A DNA stretch of 64,000 bases, from the NCBI GenBank assembly GCA_017433725.1, contig JAFRGQ010000005.1:62001-126000 (forward strand). Direction: 5' to 3'. Below, piece by piece: positions 7,399 through 16,189 of this stretch. This DNA is from Lachnospiraceae bacterium. Lineage in GTDB: Bacteria; Bacillota; Clostridia; Lachnospirales; Lachnospiraceae. How positions within the stretch are numbered: the first letter of the stretch is position 1; each line of letters opens with the position of its first letter. The position numbers and the translations under genes were made by a program. The notes below the pieces were generated by a model that saw only the letters and a program-made list of their open reading frames with translations, was not told the origin of the DNA and searched no databases.

Positions 7399-9300
7399 TT
7401 AATGCCGCTCAACAGCACCAAACTTGCAATTTGTAATACACAGACCGCATTTGATGCACTTCTCGGCATCGATCTTGTAGACTTCTTTGCCGGGCTTGCC
7501 TGTGATGGCGTCTGCCGGACAGTTGCGGGCGCAGAGTGAACAGCACTTACATTTATCCGGATTGATGACGTATGTCAGAAGCTTCTTGCATACGTGTGCC
7601 GGGCAGCGCTTCTCAAGAATATGCGCTTCATACTCATCTCTGAAATACCGCAGCGTGGAGAGAATCGGATTCGGAGCCGTCTGTCCGAGACCGCAGAGAG
7701 CGCCGTCCCTGACTTCGTTGCAGAGCTCTTCCATCTCGTCCAGCATCTCCATGGTGCCGTTACCTTCTGTGATCTTGGTGAGCATCTCAAGGAGACGCTT
7801 TGTACCGATACGGCACGGTGTACACTTACCGCAGGACTCGTCACAGATGAATTCCATATAGAACTTCGCAACGTCGACCATACAGTTGTCCTCGTCAAGG
7901 ACGATCATACCGCCGGAACCCATCATGGAACCTGCTGCAACAAGGTTCTCATAAGTGATCGGTGTGTCAAGCTCTTTCTCAGTCAGACATCCGCCGGACG
8001 GACCGCCTGTCTGAACGGCTTTGAATTTCTTGCCTTCCGGACATCCGCCGCCGATATCATAAATGATCTCACGGAGCGTTGTGCCCATCGGAATCTCAAC
8101 AAGACCTGTATTATTGATCTTGCCGCCGAGCGCGAATACCTTTGTACCTGTGGACTTGCCCATACCCATTGCAGCATACCATTCCGGACCGTTCAGAATA
8201 ATCTGAGTGATATTTGCAATCGTCTCGACATTGTTGATAGAGGTCGGCTTCTGCCATACGCCTGATACAGCCGGGAATGGCGGCTTCGGTGAGGGCATAC
8301 CGCGCTTGCCCATGATGGAAGCGATAAGAGCTGTCTCTTCGCCGCAGACAAATGCGCCTGCTCCGAGACGGATCTCAATATCAAAGTTGAAGCCTGTTCC
8401 GAAGATGTTCTCGCCCAGAAGGCCGAGCTCTTTGGCCTCACGGATAGCAATGCGGAGTCTGTTTACAGCGATCGGATACTCGGCGCGGATATAGACATAA
8501 CCCTGATGAGCGCCGACTGCGTAAGCCATAATGGCCATACCTTCAAGGATCGCATGCGGATCGCCTTCCAGAATGGAACGATCCATGAATGCGCCCGGAT
8601 CGCCTTCGTCAGCATTGCAGATGACATATTTCTCATCGCCCGGCTGATCCTTCTCGAACTGCCATTTCAGGCCTGTCGGGAAACCGGCGCCGCCGCGTCC
8701 GCGAAGGCCGGAAGCCTTGACGATATCGATAACTTCCTGCGGTGTCTTCTCTGTAAGTACACGGTAAAGAGCCTCATAGCCGTCAATTCCGATGTACTCA
8801 TAAATGTTCTCCGGATTGATGCGTCCGCAGTTCCGAAGAGCGATTCTCTGCTGTTTCTCATAGAAACCGATCTTGTCGATATCGTAGACCTTTTCTCCGG
8901 TCTTTCTGTCCGTATCGAACATCTGGAGATCTTTGATTACATGACCGCCGATGACATGATCGTTGACGATTCTTTCAGCGTCATCCGGCTTAACATGTGT
9001 ATAGTACACTCTGTCCGGGTAAACTGCTACGATCGGTCCCTTCTGGCAGAAACCGAAACATCCGGTCTTTACGACCTTGACTTCTTCTGCCAGCCCTGCT
9101 TCCTCGAGCTTTTCATTCAGTTTCTTGATAAGGATTGCGGAATCACCGGCTGTACATCCGGTACCGGCGCAGACAAGAATATTCTTGTGCTGTTCGCCTT
9201 CTTCCAATGAAAACTTATCTTCCAGTCTGAGCTGCAGATAACGTCTCTCAGCTTCTCTGACTGCAAGAAGTGCCTTTAATGTCGTAATCTTTTCTTTCAT
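7399..9300 (-). CDS. hydB: Hydrogenase NADH-binding subunit (NuoF-like)
   Basis: A 633-aa flavoprotein subunit. It has an N-terminal thioredoxin-like [2Fe-2S] domain (VCAGTGCTAGD and KTGCFGFCQKGP). The NuoF core follows with the FMN/NADH glycine-rich segments GLRGRGGAGFPTG and CNADEGDPGAFMDR. A [4Fe-4S] site is in ESCGKCTPCRIGT. The C-terminal 2x[4Fe-4S] extension (CKCCSLCARNCP and CIKCGLCITNC) is typical of bifurcating and NAD-linked hydrogenases and absent from complex I NuoF. Its ATG overlaps the hydC stop by 4 bases. It passes electrons between NAD(H) and HydA. Confidence 0.94.
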   Translation of the reverse strand: MKEKITTLKALLAVREAERRYLQLRLEDKFSLEEGEQHKNILVCAGTGCTAGDSAILIKKLNEKLEEAGLAEEVKVVKTGCFGFCQKGPIVAVYPDRVYYTHVKPDDAERIVNDHVIGGHVIKDLQMFDTDRKTGEKVYDIDKIGFYEKQQRIALRNCGRINPENIYEYIGIDGYEALYRVLTEKTPQEVIDIVKASGLRGRGGAGFPTGLKWQFEKDQPGDEKYVICNADEGDPGAFMDRSILEGDPHAILEGMAIMAYAVGAHQGYVYIRAEYPIAVNRLRIAIREAKELGLLGENIFGTGFNFDIEIRLGAGAFVCGEETALIASIMGKRGMPSPKPPFPAVSGVWQKPTSINNVETIANITQIILNGPEWYAAMGMGKSTGTKVFALGGKINNTGLVEIPMGTTLREIIYDIGGGCPEGKKFKAVQTGGPSGGCLTEKELDTPITYENLVAAGSMMGSGGMIVLDEDNCMVDVAKFYMEFICDESCGKCTPCRIGTKRLLEMLTKITEGNGTMEMLDEMEELCNEVRDGALCGLGQTAPNPILSTLRYFRDEYEAHILEKRCPAHVCKKLLTYVINPDKCKCCSLCARNCPADAITGKPGKEVYKIDAEKCIKCGLCITNCKFGAVERH

Positions 9301-9800
9301 GCCTTCGCCCCCGCTTTCTTTTCCTCACGGACGATCCTGCGGATCTCATTCGTGAATTCGCTGTCGACCAGGGCATTGCCGTAATATTTTCCGTCAATTA
9401 TGCAGACCGGCGCAAGTCCGCATGCTCCGAGGCATCTTGTGGCGTCAAGTGAGAAAAGACCATCTGCAGATGTCTTATTGACAGCAGCGCCCGTCAGCTT
9501 CTCGACCCGGTCAATCAGTTTCTGCGCGCCTTTTACATAGCACGCGGTTCCAAGACAGACATTAATGACATGTTTGCCCTTTGGCTCGGTCGTGAATTGT
9601 GCATAGAACATTACTACACCGTAGACCTCTGCCGGAGAGCTGCCTGTTGCCTCTGCAATCTTCTCCATGGCCTCAAAAGGAACATATCCGAGTTCGTTCT
9701 GAACCTCATGAAGCATTTCGATGCAGGGACCTGCCTGATCCTTGTGCTTCGCTACGATTTCATCGATTTTGCGAAGCGCATCACAATTAAGTTTCTCCAT
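9297..9800 (-). CDS. hydC: Hydrogenase [2Fe-2S] subunit (NuoE-like)
   Basis: A 167-aa NuoE/thioredoxin-like ferredoxin subunit and first gene of hydCBA. Cluster ligands are in VCLGTACYVKGAQ and ATRCLGACGLAPVC. The start at 9800 (MEKLNCDALRKID) is chosen over the in-frame ATG at 9896 because 9800 has GAAAGGGG upstream and the promoter lies at 9868-9896. NuoE-type proteins shuttle electrons to the flavin site of the NuoF-like partner. Confidence 0.93.
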   Translation of the reverse strand: MEKLNCDALRKIDEIVAKHKDQAGPCIEMLHEVQNELGYVPFEAMEKIAEATGSSPAEVYGVVMFYAQFTTEPKGKHVINVCLGTACYVKGAQKLIDRVEKLTGAAVNKTSADGLFSLDATRCLGACGLAPVCIIDGKYYGNALVDSEFTNEIRRIVREEKKAGAKA

Positions 9801-9867
9801 ATAAAGCCCCTTTCTTTGCAATAACGTTTTGTGTGTATTGCATTTCGCTATTTCAGCTATTCTACTA

Positions 9868-9896
9868 ATTATAACTTGTAACAACGCTATTAACAA
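9868..9896 (-). promoter_or_regulatory. Promoter of the hydCBA operon
   Basis: On the reverse strand TTGTTA (9896-9891), exactly 17 bp, and TATAAT (9873-9868), a near-consensus promoter 68 bp before hydC. The -35 is part of a TTGTTAA...TTGTTAC repeat resembling Rex half-sites, but the spacing is not the standard 18-bp Rex palindrome. Confidence 0.65.
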
Positions 9897-10055
9897 TGTC
9901 CTAGCGTCTTATTTTCAAATTTTTTTATATTTTGCACAAAAGAATAGGAATACATTACAATTTGTTGCTGCTAACTATCTTTTGCCGACCGCAGTCGCTT
10001 ATTGTCAGATAATTTATACATCAACGCCCTATAATCACCCGGACGCACAGGTGAA

Positions 10056-10682
10056 TTATGGCATACCCGGCTCATCTGCCAGCAGCCATTCGATTTTATG
10101 CCGGAATAAGTCATAGGCCACATCATTCTTACCGCTGTTAATGACGATATCCGCTTTGGCGCGCGTCGGCTCAACGTACAGATAATGCATGGGTTTTACC
10201 GTGGTGAGATACTGATCGATAATGCCTCGAAGGTCGCGTCCCCTCTCCTCAACATCACGGAGTACCCTGCGAAGGATACGCTCATCCGCATCCGCCTCCA
10301 CATATACTTTGATATCAAGCAGGTTTCTCACCCGCTCATCCTGCAGGACCATAATTCCCTCGACCACAATGATCTTCCTCGGCTGGATCTCGATGACCTG
10401 ATCGGACCTGTTATGCACCGTATAGTCATACACAGGGCATTGCACAGGCTTCCCGTTCTTCAGTTCTGTGAGATGCTCTACGAGCAGATCCGTTTCAAGA
10501 GCATCCGGATGGTCATAATTGGTCTTTACCCTCTGCTCGAACGGAATATTGTCCTGACATTTATAATAATTATCATGATATACAACAGAAATCTGATCGC
10601 CGAAATAGTTCTTCAGCCTGTTCGTAAAAGTTGATTTGCCCGACCCGGTGCCGCCGGCAACGCCTATAATCACTGTATTCAT
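10056..10682 (-). CDS. udk: Uridine kinase
   Basis: A 208-aa P-loop nucleoside kinase. The Walker A is GVAGGTGSGKST near the N-terminus. YHDNYYK and NYDHPDALET are the uridine-kinase signature segments, and VVEGIMVL with RVLRDVEERGRD forms the acceptor site and lid. It phosphorylates uridine/cytidine in pyrimidine salvage. The start at 10682 (MNTVIIG) fits the family N-terminus and has AGGTAAAG upstream; the 18-codon extension has no support. It is adjacent to an unrelated pseudogene on the other strand. Confidence 0.92.
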   Translation of the reverse strand: MNTVIIGVAGGTGSGKSTFTNRLKNYFGDQISVVYHDNYYKCQDNIPFEQRVKTNYDHPDALETDLLVEHLTELKNGKPVQCPVYDYTVHNRSDQVIEIQPRKIIVVEGIMVLQDERVRNLLDIKVYVEADADERILRRVLRDVEERGRDLRGIIDQYLTTVKPMHYLYVEPTRAKADIVINSGKNDVAYDLFRHKIEWLLADEPGMP

Positions 10683-10911
10683 ACTCTTTACCTCGTATGT
10701 CTCTTCAAGTCTTACAATATTGCCCGGACCATTCATCTCAGAAGAATTGCTAAACTATCACTATTCTGTACTGTTAATATCTGTTCGGACAGCAGTGCTT
10801 CTACTACTCATTGTACCCGAAAACAGAGCTTCGTGGTATTATATTATTAACGAAACTTCCACTCGTCTCTTCTCCAAGGCAAGCCGGAATCGAAATCATT
10901 TCTTAAGACTC

Positions 10912-11328
10912 CATCATAAAATCTTCAAAAAGTATGATCAGACAGGAGGATATCCTAATGAAACATATGACAAAGGCAATTATGTGATCGCAGGCGGTGA
11001 TTTTAACCAGACGTTTTCGGGTACGGACACCTCCATGTATCCGCTTCAGAGCAGCGACCTCTGGGCGTGCGGGCTGCTTGACGAGTCCTCCTTCAGCGAC
11101 AGTTTCACATTTCAGATGGATAATTCCGCACCGACCTGCCGCTCGCTTGACAGGCCATTCGATTCTGATGACAGCACTTTCCAGTTCTATCTGATAGACG
11201 GATTTATTGTCTCGGACAATATTGAAGTAGAAACTCTCAGAACACTGGACAAGGGGTTTGTCAATTCAGATCACAATCCGGTTTACATGACCTTCTCTCT
11301 GAAAGATGCAAAACATAATGAACGTTGA
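10912..11328 (+). pseudogene. Remnant of an endonuclease/exonuclease/phosphatase-family protein
   Basis: Only the C-terminal third of an EEP-fold protein is present. The reading frame from about 10912 gives HHKIFKKYDQTGGYP, then KGNYVIAGGDFNQTFSG with the family's GGDFN motif, and ends with NSDHNPVYMTF, the SDHxPV catalytic motif. No N-terminal EEP half (the Glu and Asp motifs) and no ribosome binding site are found. The upstream in-frame sequence (10636-10911) overlaps udk antisense and shows no EEP similarity. It is most simply a 5'-truncated gene. Its 3' end nearly touches the convergent methyltransferase gene. Confidence 0.7.
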
Positions 11329-11331
11329 TTT

Positions 11332-12180
11332 TTACAGAAGATAGCAATCATACCGCACATTTCTGCATTCGATCGCATAGCCCGGTCTTCGTCCGGCAAG
11401 AGGCTTTCCTTTGATTGGTCTCTTAACAACGATTCTTTGAGGGCGGGCCTCAAAAGCCGCCCTCAGCAGCTCCTCCTCCGCCTCGCAGGGAGTTTCGAGC
11501 TTCTGAAAGAGCTGAAGCTTTTTCGTACTTATTCCCGACTTCTGTTTCGCCGGGAACATCGGATCCAGATAAATGAGATCGGGACGTTTCTCAAGAGATG
11601 CAAGGATATCTATTCCGTTTCCCGTAAAAAGCTCCATACGGTTCGCAATCTCTCTGATTCGGGATTCAATCTGTTCCGTTTCAAACGAATCCGAATGTCT
11701 ACCGACGAAATTTGTCTCTTGACCTCTAAGACCTGTCAAATCATTTGCCCCTCCGCTTCGACTCAGAGACGACCCGTTCTGCGCTCTCTCAAGCGCATCG
11801 GCGAGTAAAGCCCCTATAACAGGGTTATACTCACACATAATCACATGGAAGCCGGCCGCTGCCAGTATAAAAGAGTCCTCGCCGAGACCTGCCGTCGCGT
11901 CTACGGCTATCGGATCATCCGGCATGCCTTTCCATCTGACAGCCCTGAGAAGTTTTTCATGTTGTAGGTGCCCGCCGAGAACGCGGCGATGCATTTGTCC
12001 GAAATCTCCCCTCAGCTCCATCTTTCCCTGAACAAGAGAGAGGCCGTTCATGTCCAGACGAAGATACCTGTCTTCTCCGGAGACCGCCTCTATATCTGTT
12101 ACGAGATCCGCCTGAATGAGCCCCGCTATAGCGCTCGCCCTGACCTTAAGAAATTGTTCCTGACCTGTCAGTATTTTCAT
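11332..12180 (-). CDS. RsmJ-like SAM-dependent methyltransferase (16S rRNA m2G1516 type)
   Basis: A 282-aa class I methyltransferase. The block AVDATAGLGEDSFILAAAGF and CEYNPVIGALLADAL match RsmJ/YhiQ, as do LIYLDPMFP and VVKRPIKGKPL. RsmJ methylates G1516 of 16S rRNA, and orthologues exist in some Firmicutes. A Ser/Gly-rich insertion of about 40 residues lies between the SAM-binding core and the EIANRMELFTGN segment. The ATG at 12180 with AGAAAGG upstream is preferred to the in-frame GTG at 12201. Confidence 0.8.
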   Translation of the reverse strand: MKILTGQEQFLKVRASAIAGLIQADLVTDIEAVSGEDRYLRLDMNGLSLVQGKMELRGDFGQMHRRVLGGHLQHEKLLRAVRWKGMPDDPIAVDATAGLGEDSFILAAAGFHVIMCEYNPVIGALLADALERAQNGSSLSRSGGANDLTGLRGQETNFVGRHSDSFETEQIESRIREIANRMELFTGNGIDILASLEKRPDLIYLDPMFPAKQKSGISTKKLQLFQKLETPCEAEEELLRAAFEARPQRIVVKRPIKGKPLAGRRPGYAIECRNVRYDCYLL

Positions 12181-12208
12181 AAGTTCATACCTTTCTTCCA
12201 CTCCGCCA

Positions 12209-12234
12209 ACGAGTATTGCGCGATGAAGAATAAA
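12209..12234. repeat. Repeat family A, short copy (A2)
   Basis: ACGAGTATTGCGCGATGAAG with the following AATAAA matches the 3' end of copy A1 (3672-3697) exactly. It lies between the methyltransferase start and the terminator of the NSS transporter gene. Confidence 0.6.
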
Positions 12235-12236
12235 AG

Positions 12237-12270
12237 CGGCTGAGAAAATGAAACTCTGTTTTCTCAGCCG
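12237..12270 (-). terminator. Rho-independent terminator of the NSS transporter gene
   Basis: CGGCTGAGAAAA (12237-12248) and TTTTCTCAGCCG (12259-12270) form a perfect 12-bp stem, followed on the reverse strand by CTTTTATT. It lies 24 bp after the stop codon at 12294. Confidence 0.85.
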
Positions 12271-12293
12271 TTAACTAATACATTTTTCAGAGA

Positions 12294-13664
12294 TCAGACC
12301 GTCACCAATCCGAGCACCTGTGCAATCGAAGTCAGAAGGATGATGAGCAGACAGATGATGCAGAAATACCGCAGCGTCACGGTATAGACCTTCTCTCTCC
12401 TGAATGCCGCTCCGTTCTTCGTAACTTCCTTCGTGATCCGATCGATACCGATCACCTTAAGGCAAAGCACGCAGATGGAAATCGCACTGATCGGCATCAT
12501 GACCGAGTTCGTCAGGAAATCAAAGAAATCCAGGAACTGCATGCCCAGCAGCTTGACAAACCCCAGTGGTCCGTAGCCCAGGCAGGAAAGTGTTCCGATA
12601 CCTATCATGATGACGCCCATGATGACGGTTCCGACATGTCTGCTGATATGGAATTCGTCTTCAAATGTAGACACAGCACTCTCCAGCAGCGCAATAGAGC
12701 TCGTCAGTGCCGCAAAAAGCACAAGAAGGAAGAACATGATTCCGAACGGCGTTGCAAATCCCATATTCGCAAATACCTTAGGCAAGGTAATGAACATGAG
12801 TGACGGACCTGCCTGCAGAACATCCGGATCCCCGCCGGAAAATGCAAAGACCGCCGGGATGATCATAAGTCCTGCCATGATAGCGATCGCCGTGTCAAAA
12901 ATCTCGACATTGATCGTTGCCTCCTCGATGGCGACATCATCTTTCATATAAGAGCCGAAAGTGACCAGAATACCCATAGCGATGGAAAGCGAGTAGAACA
13001 TCTGCAGCATAGCGGACGCAATCGTCATGAATGAGAAGTTTGCCGGATTCGGAACCAGGAAATAAATCACGCCGTCGATGGCTCCCGGTCTCGAGATGGA
13101 GTACGCAGCTATAATAATAGACAGCACGACCAGGATCGGCATCATGATGCTGGAAACACGCTCAATACCGTTCCTCACACCCGCATAGATTATGAACAGA
13201 TTAATAAAGGCAAATATCAGGAAGCAGATCTCTACCTGCGTCCCATTTGTGATGAACGAAGAAAAATACCCTTCGTCTGTGACTTTCATCGCATTTCCAC
13301 GGCAGTATTCGAACAGGTACTTAACAATCCATCCTCCGATCGTCGAGTAATACGGGACGATCAGCATCGGAATGATGGCATTGATCCATCCGCCGAGCTT
13401 GAACGGTAGACTGTCGCCGAAGTGGGCAAATGCTCCCACCGGGCTCTTCCACGTCATTCGTCCGAGTGCCGTCTCGGAGATAATCATCGTGTAGCCGAAT
13501 GTCAATGCCAGAATAATGTATACGAGAAGGAAGATTCCTCCGCCGTACTTTGCTGCGAGGTAAGGAAATCTCCAGATGTTTCCGAGTCCGACGGACGCAC
13601 CTGCCGCGGAAAGTACGAAACCGAGCTTTCCGGAAAAGCTGCTTCTCTTTTTCTTGTTGTGCAT
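12294..13664 (-). CDS. Neurotransmitter:sodium symporter (NSS/SNF) family transporter
   Basis: A 456-aa polytopic membrane protein. The N-terminal signature GFVLSAAGASVGLGNIWRFP with the unwound TM1 Gly-rich region is diagnostic of NSS. TM2 follows as GGGIFLLVYIILALTFGY, with about 11 TM segments in all and the TM6-TM8 region containing ASAMLQMFYSLSIAMGIL. These proteins import amino acids or indole derivatives with Na+. The substrate cannot be deduced; bacterial 11-TM members such as Tyt1/MhsT carry amino acids. It is monocistronic, with a clear terminator. Confidence 0.92.
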   Translation of the reverse strand: MHNKKKRSSFSGKLGFVLSAAGASVGLGNIWRFPYLAAKYGGGIFLLVYIILALTFGYTMIISETALGRMTWKSPVGAFAHFGDSLPFKLGGWINAIIPMLIVPYYSTIGGWIVKYLFEYCRGNAMKVTDEGYFSSFITNGTQVEICFLIFAFINLFIIYAGVRNGIERVSSIMMPILVVLSIIIAAYSISRPGAIDGVIYFLVPNPANFSFMTIASAMLQMFYSLSIAMGILVTFGSYMKDDVAIEEATINVEIFDTAIAIMAGLMIIPAVFAFSGGDPDVLQAGPSLMFITLPKVFANMGFATPFGIMFFLLVLFAALTSSIALLESAVSTFEDEFHISRHVGTVIMGVIMIGIGTLSCLGYGPLGFVKLLGMQFLDFFDFLTNSVMMPISAISICVLCLKVIGIDRITKEVTKNGAAFRREKVYTVTLRYFCIICLLIILLTSIAQVLGLVTV

Positions 13665-13717
13665 AGTAGTGTTCCCCTTTTTCAGTCAGTGATGCGACGA
13701 CAATTATACACTAACTT

Positions 13718-13760
13718 AATAAAAAGAGGGGAAGGATTTTTGAATAACCCTTCCCCTCTT
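13718..13760 (-). terminator. Rho-independent terminator of the dehydrogenase/amylase fusion gene
   Basis: AAGAGGGGAAGG (13724-13735) pairs with CCTTCCCCTCTT (13749-13760). On the reverse strand the hairpin is followed by TTTATTAAG. It lies beyond the family B repeat that follows the stop codon of the fusion gene. Confidence 0.8.
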
Positions 13761-13790
13761 GCGCATTTTATCAAAATCGTGCAAATGTGG

Positions 13791-13862
13791 GTCGCAGACG
13801 TGTGCATTGGAAGGCGCCTTGGCGCCGCGCATGTCGCAGCAAGAACGCCGAGGCGTTCTTGA
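13791..13862. repeat. Repeat family B, full copy (B1): tandem palindromes
   Basis: Contains GGCGCCTTGGCGCC (stem GGCGCC), AAGAACGCCGAGGCGTTCTT (stem AAGAACGCC) and an outer GCAGAC/catgtcgc pairing. The same arrangement occurs at 55112-55180. It lies directly after the stop codon of the dehydrogenase/amylase gene. It is a REP-like non-coding palindromic unit. Confidence 0.7.
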
Positions 13863-13870
13863 AACCGGCA

Positions 13871-16189
13871 TCACATTACGACCGCGCCCTCCGGCGTCAG
13901 ATCATGCTCCTCATCCAGCCATACACTGACCGAGCCGCTATCGACAGAGAAATCTCCGTATCCCTGTCTGTTGATGCGTACCTTTCTGTCAACATGACCG
14001 AGAGCATCGTAGAAAGTCTTGCCAGCGTGTTCTTTGCCGACATACATTCTGCGGCGGTGTCTTCCCTTGGTCGAGATAAGGACCGCCATACCGTACTTTT
14101 CACGGGTCCATCCGATGCAGTACTGATGGTCGAAATAGTCATGCTGCTTTCCGTATGCGTAAAGTCGTCTGATCATCAGCATCATCTCGAGATCCGTCCC
14201 GACAGGCGGAACGTTATTATGCGGAATACCGTACAGGTCACCGTAAAATACACACGGATAACCGTCAGCCCTCAAAAGAATCAATGCATAGGCAAGAGGC
14301 CTGAACCAGGGTTTAATAGGAGATGCCAATGACTGTCCCGGCTGTGTATCGTGATTGTCTACAAATGTCACCGAGTGAATCGGATTCCTCTGTGTAAGCG
14401 TGTTGTCAAATATGGTCCTCAAATCGTATCTGTCACGATTATAGGAGGCGTCGCAGAAATGGAAATGCAACGGGACATCGAAAAGACTCATCTGATAGTC
14501 TGTCTTATCCAGATAATTCGTCAGTTTATTGACGTCTCCGCTCCAGTATTCACCTACTGCGAAAATGTTCCTTCCGCTCTCCTCCCGCATATATTTGAGC
14601 CATTCCCGATAAAAACCGGCGTCGATATGCTTTACGGCATCAAGACGCACGCCGTCGAGTCCCGTCATCCTCTCATACCAGGCGCCCCATTTGTTCAGCT
14701 CCTCTGCGACCTCCGGCACCTTCTGGTCAATATCTGCACCCATCAGATAGTCGAAGTTGCCGTATTCATTATCGACATCCGGACTCCATTCGTGATCTTT
14801 CAGCTTGTAAATCGGACCGCCCGACTCGTTCCGGACACCGGAGAAGTAACGATGGTCCCATTTGAAATCGGAATACTGATTGTCGCGGCCTTCAAAGTCA
14901 TAAATCGTCTCCGCCTCTGTCGTGACATATTCGGAATCCAACTCATAGTTCCTGTTATCCGGGCTCACGCGCACAGCCTCGACCTCTTCTGTGCGATCCG
15001 CTCCGAGTTTATGATTCAGAACGATATCCGGATATACATGAAGTCCGGCCTGATGGCATGCATGAATCGCCGCATGGTACTCATCTTTTGTACCGTATTT
15101 TGTCCGGACTGTTCCTTTCTGGTCGAACTCGCCGAGATCATACACATCATAGACGCCGTAACCTACGTCATTCACGCCGTTCATGGCCTTATAAGCCGGC
15201 GGCATCCAGATGGATGTGAACCCCATGGCTTCCAGTGCGGCTGCATTTTCTGCCAGCTGATTCCAGAGTGTTCCGTCGGACGGCAGATACCACTCGAAAT
15301 ACTGCAGCATCGTTCCGTTCCGTGTGAAGGAATTGTAGTATGCCATCAGGATATCCGTTCCCGCGTGGCCGTAACCTTCACGGTTCATCTGATCATAGAT
15401 GTCCGTGACGGTATTCAGTACGCTCAGGTTCAGATTCCTGTTCTCGGCATCTTCCTTAGCTGTCTGGAAGTCTGTAAGCATGTGACGTACAGTCAGCGTC
15501 TTATCCGAAGACGAATCAATCGTGTCTTCCATTGACAGCAGGGTGCCTGTACTGCTCTCCAGCTCCTGCTCCAGCATGCGGATCAGCGTCTTTCTGTCGA
15601 GGTTGACCTTTCCGCTGTATGCGAGAGATTCTGTAAGACCGCTCACAATACCGGCCGCTGCGATCTGCATCGCCATCTTCATCTGCTGGCTTGCTGCATT
15701 CTCTCCGATATAGGTGATCTTGTTTCCCAGATTCTCTAAGACAGGGATCACATCCTTGCAGACACTTCTTTCTCCGCCGATCAAGATCGTCAGAGAGCCG
15801 TTTTCAGCATCTGCCAGACTTCCGGTGATCGGTGCATCGACTGTGCTGATATTTCGTTCGGCTGCTTCTTCCGCTATGCGGACAGCGAGTTCCGGACTCT
15901 TGGTGGTCATATCGATAATGACGCTGTTTTCCGGAGCGGTCTCGCAGATTCCTCCTTCATCGAAATAAAGTTCCTCCACATCACGTGGATAAGTCACTTT
16001 TGAAAATATATATTCAGCGTCTTTGAGGCATTCCTCCACGGTCTCAGCCCAGATGGCGCCCTCGGCGATCGGCCCCTCGGCGCTATACTTCTTTTTATCA
16101 TAAACAGTTACCTGATAACCGGCATGCAGCAGTCGGATTGCCATTGCGGATCCGAGAGCGTCCATACCCGTAAACGCCAGTTTTTTCAT
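13871..16189 (-). CDS. Beta-hydroxyacid dehydrogenase-like domain fused to cytoplasmic alpha-amylase (GH13_5)
   Basis: A 772-aa fusion. Residues 1-290 resemble 3-hydroxyisobutyrate/tartronate-semialdehyde reductases: a Rossmann start GMDALGSAMA, substrate motif DAPITGSLADAENGSL, and Lys171 at the canonical catalytic position. From N291 the chain is a complete GH13 subfamily 5-type alpha-amylase starting NGTMLQYFEWYLPSDG. Its (beta/alpha)8 motifs are DIVLNHK, GVRLDAVKH (nucleophile D517), FAVGEYW (acid/base E547) and FVDNHD (D614). There is no signal peptide, so it is cytoplasmic and probably acts on intracellular glycogen or maltodextrin. The join coincides with the usual N-terminus of AmyA-type enzymes. 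AAGGAGG lies 10 bases before the ATG. The Rossmann GxGxxG is altered (D10 for Gly) and the usual Asn four residues after the Lys is Gln175. Confidence 0.9.
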   Translation of the reverse strand: MKKLAFTGMDALGSAMAIRLLHAGYQVTVYDKKKYSAEGPIAEGAIWAETVEECLKDAEYIFSKVTYPRDVEELYFDEGGICETAPENSVIIDMTTKSPELAVRIAEEAAERNISTVDAPITGSLADAENGSLTILIGGERSVCKDVIPVLENLGNKITYIGENAASQQMKMAMQIAAAGIVSGLTESLAYSGKVNLDRKTLIRMLEQELESSTGTLLSMEDTIDSSSDKTLTVRHMLTDFQTAKEDAENRNLNLSVLNTVTDIYDQMNREGYGHAGTDILMAYYNSFTRNGTMLQYFEWYLPSDGTLWNQLAENAAALEAMGFTSIWMPPAYKAMNGVNDVGYGVYDVYDLGEFDQKGTVRTKYGTKDEYHAAIHACHQAGLHVYPDIVLNHKLGADRTEEVEAVRVSPDNRNYELDSEYVTTEAETIYDFEGRDNQYSDFKWDHRYFSGVRNESGGPIYKLKDHEWSPDVDNEYGNFDYLMGADIDQKVPEVAEELNKWGAWYERMTGLDGVRLDAVKHIDAGFYREWLKYMREESGRNIFAVGEYWSGDVNKLTNYLDKTDYQMSLFDVPLHFHFCDASYNRDRYDLRTIFDNTLTQRNPIHSVTFVDNHDTQPGQSLASPIKPWFRPLAYALILLRADGYPCVFYGDLYGIPHNNVPPVGTDLEMMLMIRRLYAYGKQHDYFDHQYCIGWTREKYGMAVLISTKGRHRRRMYVGKEHAGKTFYDALGHVDRKVRINRQGYGDFSVDSGSVSVWLDEEHDLTPEGAVVM

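Noticed and set aside
7594-8265. 223-codon forward ORF
   Set aside because: Antisense to hydB, which has unmistakable NuoF motifs throughout.
14351-15535. 394-codon forward ORF
   Set aside because: Antisense to the dehydrogenase/amylase fusion, no family resemblance and no ribosome site.
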